Shown piece after piece: positions 31,694 through 38,254 of a DNA stretch of 38,254 nt. The stretch covers positions 1-38,254 of the forward strand of contig JAIFKV010000063.1 of assembly GCA_020049415.1 (NCBI GenBank), in the 5' to 3' direction. The translations under genes were made by a program, and so were the position numbers. This stretch comes from Betaproteobacteria bacterium. Its GTDB lineage: Bacteria; Pseudomonadota; Gammaproteobacteria; Burkholderiales; Thiobacillaceae. Each line of letters opens with the position of its first letter. Position 1 is the stretch's first letter. The notes under the pieces are model-generated. The model saw only the letters and a list, made by a program, of their open reading frames with translations. It made no database searches and was not told the DNA's origin.

Positions 31694-33355
31694 ATGTTAG
31701 ACGCCAAAAAGGCGCCCGTTAAAGGCGCCTTTTTAATTTTCTCTTCAACGACCAACCTGGGCCCTTGGACGGTCGCGCTCCTGCTTGCCTTGTTGACGTT
31801 GATGCCGATCGCTGTGGTGGCTTCGGCAATGCTGGATCCGGATCAGGAAATCTGGGCTCACCTCTGGCAGCATGTTTTGCCGGAATTGTTGTTGAATACA
31901 CTTTGGTTGGCGCTCGGGGTCGGCCTCGGCGTCACCCTGCTCGGCACTGGCCTGGCCTGGCTTACCGCCGCGTGTGAATTTCCCGGCCGCAAATTCTTCA
32001 GTTGGGCGTTGTTGTTGCCACTCGCCCTGCCCGCCTATGTCACTGCTTTTGTCTGGATCGGGTTGCTCGACTTCACTGGCAGCTTACCGACCTGGCTGCG
32101 TGAAACCTGGGAGATCGTCTGGCTGCCTCCGATCCGCTCGCGCGGTGGCGTCATCCTGGTCATGGTGCTGGCGCTTTACCCCTATGTTTACCTGACGGCG
32201 CGCACCGCCTTTCAAGGCCAAGGTCGACGTTTACTCGAAGCCGCGCAATCGCTCGGCGTCAGCCGTCGACGCGCTTTTTTCAAAATCGCCCTACCTATTG
32301 CGCGGCCCGGCATCATTGCCGGGCTTTCTCTGGCGTTAATGGAAACCCTGGCCGACTTCGGCACCGTTTCGGTGTTCAACTACAACACCTTCACCACCGC
32401 GATTTACAAAGCCTGGTTCTCGATGTTCTCGCTGCCCGCCGCCAGCCAGTTGGCGACCATCCTGGTTTTCTTTGTGCTGGCGCTGGTGATGCTTGAACAG
32501 CTCTCACGCAATCGCCGCAACTATGCGACTTCCGCGCGAGGCGGTGGTGGCGCGCAACGCATCCAGCTGACTGGAAGCCATGCATTGCTGGCAACGCTCG
32601 CGGCCGGACTGATTTTTCTGCTCGCTTTCGTGGTTCCAATGTTGCAATTGCTGGTCTGGACCCGCGAAATCATCGCCACCGATCTGGACCTGCGTTATAT
32701 CGATTTCGCCTGGCACTCGCTGTTGCTGGCCAGTATCGGCGCAGCACTGGTCGTTAGCCTGGCGTTGGCGCTGGGCTATACACAACGGCTTAACCCAACA
32801 CCGGCCATGCAGTTCACCGCGCGTCTGGCCAATATCGGCTACGCCTTGCCTGGCGCGGTGCTTGCAGTCGGCTTCTATATCCCCGTTGCGGGTCTCGACA
32901 ACCTGCTGATTGATACCTGGCGCGACTATTCCGGCGAGGAGATCGGTCAAGTTTTGGGCGGCACATTGGCAGTCATGCTGCTGGCTTATTGCGCGCGTTT
33001 TCTCGCTGTCGGCTTCGGTCCGGTGGAAACCGGTCTGGCCCGCATCACCCGCAGCATGGACGAGGCCGCCCAGGTGCTCGGCAAAACCGGCCTGAACCGG
33101 TTGCTGCGGGTACATCTGCCGATGTTGCGCGCGCCGCTGCTCGCCGCCGCCGCATTGGCGTTCGTCGACATCATGAAAGAGTTGCCGATCACACTGATGA
33201 CACGTCCATTCGGCTGGGACACGCTAGCCACGCGCGTGTTCGAAATGACCTCGGAAGGCGAGTGGGAGCGCGCCGCACTGCCCGCCGTCGCCATCTGTCT
33301 GGTTGGCCTGTTGCCAATCTATTTACTGGTAAAACATAGCGATGCTCGCACTTGA
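31694..33355 (+). CDS. fbpB: Ferric iron ABC transporter permease
   Basis: The gene encodes 553 residues, a fused double permease with about 12 membrane helices and two EAA-type loops (EAAQSLGVSRRRAFFKIALP and EAAQVLGKTGLNRLLRVHLP). This matches FbpB/SfuB-type proteins of the family. The first helix is PWTVALLLALLTLMPIAVV. The ATG at 31694 places a perfect terminator-like hairpin (31706-31734) inside codons 5-14; there is no alternative start before helix 1 with a recognisable ribosome site. The 3' end overlaps the ATPase gene by 14 bp. Confidence 0.9.
   Translation: MLDAKKAPVKGAFLIFSSTTNLGPWTVALLLALLTLMPIAVVASAMLDPDQEIWAHLWQHVLPELLLNTLWLALGVGLGVTLLGTGLAWLTAACEFPGRKFFSWALLLPLALPAYVTAFVWIGLLDFTGSLPTWLRETWEIVWLPPIRSRGGVILVMVLALYPYVYLTARTAFQGQGRRLLEAAQSLGVSRRRAFFKIALPIARPGIIAGLSLALMETLADFGTVSVFNYNTFTTAIYKAWFSMFSLPAASQLATILVFFVLALVMLEQLSRNRRNYATSARGGGGAQRIQLTGSHALLATLAAGLIFLLAFVVPMLQLLVWTREIIATDLDLRYIDFAWHSLLLASIGAALVVSLALALGYTQRLNPTPAMQFTARLANIGYALPGAVLAVGFYIPVAGLDNLLIDTWRDYSGEEIGQVLGGTLAVMLLAYCARFLAVGFGPVETGLARITRSMDEAAQVLGKTGLNRLLRVHLPMLRAPLLAAAALAFVDIMKELPITLMTRPFGWDTLATRVFEMTSEGEWERAALPAVAICLVGLLPIYLLVKHSDART
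31706..31734 (+). terminator. Intrinsic terminator/attenuator hairpin between fbpA and fbpB, inside the fbpB reading frame
   Basis: AAAAAGGCGCC (31706-31716) and GGCGCCTTTTT (31724-31734) are perfect 11-bp arms with a 7-nt loop and a T-run built into the 3' arm. It is 70 bp after the fbpA stop but 12 bp after the fbpB start codon, so read-through is needed to express the permease. This is a typical means to lower downstream expression relative to the binding protein. Confidence 0.75.
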
Positions 33356-34403
33356 TCACGTCGCCCTGGCGTATGGCGCAAAAACCGTTCTGACCGATAT
33401 TTCCTTCGTGATTTCGCCCGGTCAGATCGGTTGTCTGCTCGGCCCTTCCGGCTGCGGCAAAACCACCGCGCTACGACTGATTGCCGGCTTTGAAAAACTC
33501 TCCGCCGGCGAAATACGCATCGGCTCGGAAATCGTCAGCTACCCGGGGCGCATCCTGGCGCCAGAATTGCGCCGCGTCGGTCTGGTCTTCCAGGATTACG
33601 CGCTGTTTCCGCATCTCGATGTCGAGAAAAACATCGCCTTCGGTCTGACCGGCCTGCCGGCGCCAGACCGGCGTTTGCGGGTTGCCGAGATGCTGGAACT
33701 GGTCGGCCTCAGCCATGAAGCGGAAGCCTATCCGCACCAGCTTTCCGGCGGTCAGCAACAGCGCGTTGCGCTGGCGCGAGCGTTAGCGCCGCGACCGCGC
33801 TTGCTGTTACTGGATGAACCGTTTTCGAATCTGGATGTAGAGTTACGCGAAAAACTCTCGCTGGAAGTGCGCGACATCCTTAAACATGAAGCCATCACCG
33901 CCCTGCTGGTCACGCACGACCAGCACGAAGCCTTTGCCATGGCGGACATCATTGGCGTCATGAACAAGGGCGTCATTCAGCAATGGGACACCCCCTACAA
34001 CCTTTATCACCAACCCGCCAACCGCTTCGTTGCCGACTTTATCGGGCAGGGCGTTTTGTTGCCGGGCGAAGTACTCAACAGCCACCAGGTGGAAATCGAA
34101 CTCGGCGTACTCGAAGGCAGCGTCGATGGTGATTGCAGTGAAGAAGGCGGTTGCACGCAGTGCGACCTCGGCTGCAAGGTCGACGTCTTGATCCGCCCGG
34201 ATGACATCATCCACGACGATGACAGCCTGTTGATGGCGGAAGTCGAGCGCAAAGCCTTTCGCGGCGCCGACTTTCTTTACACGCTGAAATTGCCGGGCGG
34301 ACGCCACGTCCTGGCGCAGGTCGATTCGCATCATAACCATGCCATTGGCGAAAAAATCGGCATCCGACTCGGTATTGATCACGTCGTTGCATTCCGAAAA
34401 TGA
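33342..34403 (+). CDS. fbpC: Ferric iron ABC transporter ATPase with Cys cluster in the C-terminal domain
   Basis: The gene encodes 353 residues. Walker A is GPSGCGKTT, the signature is LSGGQQQRVALARA and Walker B is LLLLDEPFSNLD. A carboxy-terminal regulatory (TOBE-like) domain follows, which starts at ~residue 235. Within it a four-cysteine segment, DCSEEGGCTQCDLGCKVDV (C265, C271, C274, C278), stands out. I do not recall such a cluster as a general FbpC feature, and it could bind iron or zinc. The ATPase energises import by FbpB. The start overlaps fbpB by 14 bp. Confidence 0.92.
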   Translation: MLALDHVALAYGAKTVLTDISFVISPGQIGCLLGPSGCGKTTALRLIAGFEKLSAGEIRIGSEIVSYPGRILAPELRRVGLVFQDYALFPHLDVEKNIAFGLTGLPAPDRRLRVAEMLELVGLSHEAEAYPHQLSGGQQQRVALARALAPRPRLLLLDEPFSNLDVELREKLSLEVRDILKHEAITALLVTHDQHEAFAMADIIGVMNKGVIQQWDTPYNLYHQPANRFVADFIGQGVLLPGEVLNSHQVEIELGVLEGSVDGDCSEEGGCTQCDLGCKVDVLIRPDDIIHDDDSLLMAEVERKAFRGADFLYTLKLPGGRHVLAQVDSHHNHAIGEKIGIRLGIDHVVAFRK

Positions 34404-34440
34404 CCCCTTGCTTCACCTCAATGACATCGTCCGACGCGGC

Positions 34441-36033
34441 ATGAATCCACTTATCGCCGGCCTGCTGCACCCCACTGCCTACCCACATTCAGCCGCTGCG
34501 CCACGGCTGATCGAAACACATATTTCCTGGGTCATTCTGGCTGGCGACTATGCCTACAAGATCAAAAAACCGCTCGCACTGAGTTTTCTCGACTTCAACA
34601 GCCTGGAGAAACGTCACCACTTCTGCACTGAAGAGATCCGTCTGAATCGCAGACTGGCAGCGAATATTTATCTCGATGTCGTCGCCATTGCCGGCACGCC
34701 GGAAAACCCATTGATGGATGCAAGCGGGCCGGTACTGGAGTGGGCGGTCAAAATGCGTGCTTTCCCGGCTGACGCGACGCTGGATCGGGAAGCGGAAATC
34801 ACGACTGATCAAATCGACGCTATCGCCGATCAGATCGCCGCGTTTCACGCCGAGATCGCTATCGCGCCGGCCGAATCCCTTTACGGGCGGCCTGAATCGG
34901 TGCGCGAGCCGGTTCTGCTGAACTTTGCCGAGCTGCGCGCCTTGCTGCACTTATCCAATGTTGACTCGATCAATCGGCTGATCAACCGACTCCAAGCCTG
35001 GAGTGAAGCCGAAGGCGAGCGCCTTGCCACTCACTTTGCCGGGCGCAAGCTCAATGGATTTATTCGTGAATGCCACGGCGACCTGCATCTGGGCAATATC
35101 GCCTGGGTAGACCAGCAACCGCTCATTTTCGATGCACTCGAATTCAATCCGGCGCTGCGCCATATCGATGTCATCAACGAAATTTCATTTCTGTCGATGG
35201 ACTTGCGTCATCGTGGCCGTAGCGACCTGGCCTGGCGTTTACTCAACCGCTATCTGGACAGCACCGGCGATATCGCCGGCCTTGCCGCCCTGCCCTATTA
35301 CCAGGTTTACCGGGCGATTGTGCGCGCCAAGGTAGCGGCAATATTGGCAACCGCCAAAGCCACATCTGAGACATCAGCGAATGCTCAAGCCAAGCTGCCC
35401 GACTTCAGCGAAACACTGACCTATTTACACCTCGCCGATCGCCTGGCGCACGACCGCCAGCCAGCGCTGGTGCTGATGCATGGCGTATCCGGCGCAGGAA
35501 AAACCTGGCTCTCGCAACACTTGCTCGAACAAATCGGCTCAATTCGGTTGCGCTCGGATGTCACCCGCAAACGCCTGTTCGGTTTGAAACCGCTGCAGGA
35601 CAGCGCCGTCATTCCTGGCGGCATTTACACCCAGGATGCCAGCGCGCGCACCCTCGCCGCCTTGCTTGAAGACGCTCGCAAGGTGTTGGCCGCTGGGTTT
35701 CTCTGCATCGTTGATGCCACCTTCATTCATCGCACTTGGCGCGCGCCATTTCAGGCGTTAGCGGAAGAAATGGGCGTCAACTGGCAAATCGTATCGGTGG
35801 CAGCGCCTTCCGAAGTATTGCAAGCGCGCATCGCGCAACGCCAGCAAAGCGGCAAAGACGCATCGGAAGCCAATCATGCCGTGCTTGCCTCGCAACTCGC
35901 CAATCTGGAAGCGTTCAGCCCGGAAGAAAGCGCGCATGTTTTAACTCTCGGTGAGGGTTGGACACCGACTGATGCAATCTCGCGCTTGCGCGCAAGCGTC
36001 TATCCGCATACAAATCCTGCTCTGAGTATCTAA
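34441..36033 (+). CDS. Aminoglycoside phosphotransferase-like kinase fused to P-loop kinase
   Basis: The gene encodes 530 residues from the ATG at 34441 (MNPLIAGLLHP). The first ~330 residues form an APH-like kinase fold: ILAGDYAYKIKKPL at the nucleotide-binding part and ECHGDLHLGNIAWV, the catalytic loop with D and N. The last ~180 residues hold a P-loop (VLMHGVSGAGKTWLSQHL) with an AAA/zeta-toxin-like kinase fold (IRLRSDVTRKRLFG, FLCIVDATFIHR). Such fusions are a known, widely distributed family; their substrates are unknown. A start at 34339 inside fbpC is possible but would put 33 non-conserved residues first. The gap to fbpC is 37 bp. Confidence 0.85.
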   Translation: MNPLIAGLLHPTAYPHSAAAPRLIETHISWVILAGDYAYKIKKPLALSFLDFNSLEKRHHFCTEEIRLNRRLAANIYLDVVAIAGTPENPLMDASGPVLEWAVKMRAFPADATLDREAEITTDQIDAIADQIAAFHAEIAIAPAESLYGRPESVREPVLLNFAELRALLHLSNVDSINRLINRLQAWSEAEGERLATHFAGRKLNGFIRECHGDLHLGNIAWVDQQPLIFDALEFNPALRHIDVINEISFLSMDLRHRGRSDLAWRLLNRYLDSTGDIAGLAALPYYQVYRAIVRAKVAAILATAKATSETSANAQAKLPDFSETLTYLHLADRLAHDRQPALVLMHGVSGAGKTWLSQHLLEQIGSIRLRSDVTRKRLFGLKPLQDSAVIPGGIYTQDASARTLAALLEDARKVLAAGFLCIVDATFIHRTWRAPFQALAEEMGVNWQIVSVAAPSEVLQARIAQRQQSGKDASEANHAVLASQLANLEAFSPEESAHVLTLGEGWTPTDAISRLRASVYPHTNPALSI

Positions 36034-36060
36034 TTAATATTGATCAAGTTGGAGTAAGCC

Positions 36061-36924
36061 ATGCGGTGGAATCGCAGTCGCGCCAGCGAAAATGTTGAAG
36101 ATCGTCGCGACCAGGGGGGCGGTGGCAGACGTCTGGGTGGGCGCAGTATCGGCCTGGGCACCGTAGTCATCGCGGTAGTGGCGATGTTGCTGGGGGTAGA
36201 CCCCAGTGTCGTATTCAACCTGGCCGGCGATCCCAACCCGCCAACCACCCAACAGCAAAGCGCTCCGCCGCCCCCGGCCGAAGACACGGCCGCGCGCTTT
36301 GTCAGCCATGTGCTCGGCGATACGGAAGATACTTGGCGCACCCTGTTCGCCCAATCCGGCAAGACTTACGAAGACCCCAAACTGGTCCTTTTCTCCGGCT
36401 CCACAGACACCGCTTGCGGCATGGGCCAGTCGGCATCCGGGCCGTTCTATTGCCCGGGCGACCGCAAGGTTTATATCGACCTGACCTTCTTCAAGGAATT
36501 GGGCAGCCGTTTTGGCGCGCCGGGTGATTTCGCGCAGGCCTATGTCATCGGGCATGAAGTTGGCCATCATGTGCAGAATCTGCTCGGTATCTCCGGGCAG
36601 GTGCAGGCCGAGCGGCAGCGGAGCGATGCGGTTCGCGCCAACCAGTTGTCGGTAAAGCTGGAACTGCAAGCCGATTGCTTTGCCGGCATCTGGGCGCATC
36701 ACGCCGACCGCAGCCGACAAGTTCTGGAAGCGGGCGATATCGATGAGGGTCTGAACGCCGCCACCGCCATCGGTGATGACCGTTTGCAACAACAGTCCGG
36801 CGGCCATGTCGTGCCGGACAGCTTTACGCATGGCAGTTCGGCGCAGCGCGTGCGCTGGTTCAAGCGCGGTTTAGAAAGCGGTGATCCCGCGGTGTGCAAT
36901 AGCTTCAAATCCGCTCAGCTATGA
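36061..36924 (+). CDS. ypfJ: YpfJ-family neutral zinc metallopeptidase
   Basis: The gene encodes 287 residues. A cytoplasmic, Gly/Arg-rich N-terminus precedes one membrane anchor (SIGLGTVVIAVVAMLLGV), a proline-rich linker (PPTTQQQSAPPPPAED) and the periplasmic catalytic domain. The zinc-binding motif is VIGHEVGHHVQNLLG and the third ligand lies in LELQADCFAGIWAH. Length and arrangement fit YpfJ of E. coli and other neutral zinc metallopeptidases; the target proteins are not known. Its stop overlaps the next start by 4 bp (ATGA). Confidence 0.92.
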   Translation: MRWNRSRASENVEDRRDQGGGGRRLGGRSIGLGTVVIAVVAMLLGVDPSVVFNLAGDPNPPTTQQQSAPPPPAEDTAARFVSHVLGDTEDTWRTLFAQSGKTYEDPKLVLFSGSTDTACGMGQSASGPFYCPGDRKVYIDLTFFKELGSRFGAPGDFAQAYVIGHEVGHHVQNLLGISGQVQAERQRSDAVRANQLSVKLELQADCFAGIWAHHADRSRQVLEAGDIDEGLNAATAIGDDRLQQQSGGHVVPDSFTHGSSAQRVRWFKRGLESGDPAVCNSFKSAQL

Positions 36925-37334
36925 AACGCCTCCAGCTGGTTTATGTGTGGGCCGCACCGGCCAGTCTGGTGGGTCTGTTGCTGGCTTTCCCCGTTCTCGT
37001 CGGACGTGGTCAGGCACGCTGGCATAGCGGTGTACTGGAGATCGCCGGTGGCTTGCCCGGCTGGCTGCTGTCGCGGCGCTTGCCGTTCTCCGGTCCGGTC
37101 GCGGCGATTACTTTTGGCCATGTCGTGCTGGCGTGTTCTCCTGTCTTGCTCGCTCAAACCCGTCGACATGAACGCGTCCATGTCGCGCAATACGAACGCT
37201 GGGGCGGCTTGTTTCTGATTGCCTACCCGCTGGCGAGTCTGCTGGCCTGGGGGCGGGGTAAAAACCCCTATATGGATAATGTGTTCGAGATCGAGGCGCG
37301 GGCGGGAGAGCGACACGGCCCTTCAAATTGCTGA
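36921..37334 (+). CDS. Small membrane protein with HExxH motif, coupled to YpfJ
   Basis: The gene encodes 137 residues with membrane helices at ~5-28 (YVWAAPASLVGLLLAFPVLV), 38-48, and 56-78, plus a C-terminal helix (GLFLIAYPLASLLAW). Between them the cytoplasmic or periplasmic motif RRHERVHVAQYERWG contains HERVH, a zinc-metallopeptidase-like HExxH. It starts within the ypfJ stop (ATGA overlap), so it is translated with it. The motif could be a metal site; with so small a protein, activity is not proven. I do not know a named family. Confidence 0.75.
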   Translation: MKRLQLVYVWAAPASLVGLLLAFPVLVGRGQARWHSGVLEIAGGLPGWLLSRRLPFSGPVAAITFGHVVLACSPVLLAQTRRHERVHVAQYERWGGLFLIAYPLASLLAWGRGKNPYMDNVFEIEARAGERHGPSNC

Positions 37335-37483
37335 ATCCGACATTGGCGCAAGCTCAGCGCAATCCCCGGCTTGACATCAAAGGTCCCAAGAGGAAACTGC
37401 GCACTTTCATGCGCCACTTCGCCATCTGAAATCCAGATTGAAAGATGGCGACGAGCAGGATTGTTTGTGCATTTCAAATCCAC
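37268..37483 (-). CDS. Possible small protein on the minus strand (uncertain)
   Basis: A 71-codon frame from a GTG at 37483 reads protein-like (RRHLSIWISDGEVAHESAQF, then FDVKPGIALSLRQC). It overlaps the end of the HExxH-protein gene by 67 bp. No ribosome binding site is strong, and there is no known domain. It covers most of the 187-bp gap before the DUF1841 gene, which otherwise has no other feature. Confidence 0.3.
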   Translation of the reverse strand: MDLKCTNNPARRHLSIWISDGEVAHESAQFPLGTFDVKPGIALSLRQCRIQQFEGPCRSPARASISNTLSI

Positions 37484-37521
37484 TTTCAGCGCTGCATTTC
37501 AACGAATAATACTGACTCGTC

Positions 37522-37953
37522 ATGTTCAACCCCTCCCGCGACCAAGTACGCGATTTCTTCTTCGGCGCCTGGCAGAAATTCAACGCCCGGCAAGAACTCA
37601 CCGATCTGGAGAAAATCGCCGTCGAACACATCACCCGCCACCCCGAATACCACGCCATCCTGGCGCAGCCGGAGCGTTACCAACAACAGGAATGGCGACC
37701 TGAAATGGGCGAAACGAATCCTTTTCTGCACCTCTCGATGCACCTGTCGATCAGCGAGCAACGCTCTATTGACCAACCAGTTGGCATCAAAACGCGTTAT
37801 CTCGCGCTTGCCGAAAAGCTGGGCGACGAACACGCTGCGCAGCACGCGGTGATGGATTGCCTGGCGGAAATGATCTGGCAGGCGCAACGCAATAACCAGC
37901 CGCCGGATGCTCTGGCTTACCTTGAATGTCTGGACAAGAAATGTCTTTCCTGA
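37522..37953 (+). CDS. DUF1841 family protein
   Basis: The gene encodes 143 residues and begins MFNPSRDQVRDFFFGAWQKF, the family's typical start. Conserved segments include ITRHPEYHAIL, NPFLHLSMHLSISEQRS and HAVMDCLAEMIWQAQRN, so length and content match the DUF1841 family of betaproteobacteria and relatives. The function is unknown. It is probably cytosolic and helical. Its last 13 bp overlap the start of the SulP gene, so the two are coupled. Confidence 0.9.
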   Translation: MFNPSRDQVRDFFFGAWQKFNARQELTDLEKIAVEHITRHPEYHAILAQPERYQQQEWRPEMGETNPFLHLSMHLSISEQRSIDQPVGIKTRYLALAEKLGDEHAAQHAVMDCLAEMIWQAQRNNQPPDALAYLECLDKKCLS

Positions 37954-38254
37954 AACACGAACGCTTCGACAACTTCCTCGCCTGCAATCTCTGGCTGTAC
38001 CAGTTTTTGCCCTTCCTGAAATGGCAGCACCGGGTCAACCGAACCAGCATGAAGGCCGACGGCATCGCCGGTCTGACTGGCGCACTGATCGTTCTGCCGC
38101 AAGCGGTCGCCTTTGCCACCATCGCCGGCTTGCCGCCGGAGTACGGCATCTACGCGGCGATGGTGCCGACCATCATTGCCGCGCTGTTCGGCTCCAGTTG
38201 GCATTTGGTTTCCGGACCGACCACGGCCATTTCCATCGTCGTCTTCGCCTCGGT
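37941..38254 (+). CDS. SulP family anion transporter (5' part; truncated by the window end)
   Basis: The reading frame from the ATG at 37941 covers 104 codons to the window edge. After an N-terminal cytosolic stretch with LPFLKWQHRVNRTSMKADGI comes the SulP hallmark GIAGLTGALIVLPQAVAFAT, then AGLPPEYGIYAAMVPTIIAALFGSS and SGPTTAISIVVF. These match the first three helices and the substrate-binding region of SulP/SLC26-type transporters, which carry sulfate, bicarbonate or other anions. The C-terminal STAS domain is out of view. In a sulfur oxidiser sulfate is plausible, but bicarbonate is also possible. Confidence 0.92.
   Translation, partial: MSFLKHERFDNFLACNLWLYQFLPFLKWQHRVNRTSMKADGIAGLTGALIVLPQAVAFATIAGLPPEYGIYAAMVPTIIAALFGSSWHLVSGPTTAISIVVFAS

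Overview
The window looks like a chromosomal segment from a sulfur-oxidising betaproteobacterium. The evidence is a moderately GC-rich base composition, a flavocytochrome c sulfide dehydrogenase (FccAB) and SoxYZ sulfur carrier set, a betaproteobacterial gene complement (NDUFA9-type SDR next to cca, DUF1841, Dcd, UbiB) and a RAYT transposase with its REP sequences. I cannot fix genus from this alone. No rRNA, tRNA, CRISPR array or prophage was seen.

Layout. 1-6762: a gene tail, a small AT-rich secreted protein that may be foreign, membrane proteins, an HD-GYP c-di-GMP phosphodiesterase, and a YbbA/YbbP-like ABC exporter divergent from a TesA-like esterase with overlapping start codons. 6763-12733: a signalling cluster with an HDOD protein, a chemoreceptor carrying a c-type heme motif (CxxCH) in its periplasmic domain, two paralogous proteins with an N-terminal excisionase/MerR-like HTH and a C-terminal receiver domain on either side of it, and a universal stress protein. 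12975-18451: housekeeping genes (NDUFA9-like SDR, cca, Crp/Fnr regulator, PAS-LuxR regulator, dcd) with a MITE-like element and a REP-associated transposase. 18762-27060: the sulfur module. 27478-38254: UbiB-family kinase, NlpC/P60 hydrolase, a Fur-box-preceded ferric iron ABC transporter (FbpABC type), an APH/P-loop kinase fusion, YpfJ metallopeptidase, DUF1841 and the beginning of a SulP transporter.

The most interesting part is the sulfur module. On the minus strand, in transcription order, it holds soxY-soxZ, a PAS-AAA+-Fis sigma-54 activator, and then a six-gene set: stand-alone CZB zinc-binding protein, exported DUF302 protein, exported protein with 25-residue NP repeats, FccA, FccB and an exported pentaheme cytochrome c. 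Both soxYZ and the six-gene set have a good -24/-12 (RpoN) promoter, and each has TGTCATGACA-type palindromes roughly 80-145 bp upstream. The simplest reading is that the activator encoded between them drives both units as one sulfide/sulfur-responsive regulon. SoxY-SoxZ would carry sulfur, FccAB would oxidise sulfide and the pentaheme protein may take or relay electrons. The roles of the CZB, DUF302 and NP-repeat proteins in this context are open.

Intergenic DNA is rich in small repeats: a three-copy 30-bp hairpin family placed after genes, a 227-bp MITE-like element with a partial copy after dcd, REP sequences beside the RAYT gene, and a mosaic of three repeat types between soxZ and the sigma-54 activator.
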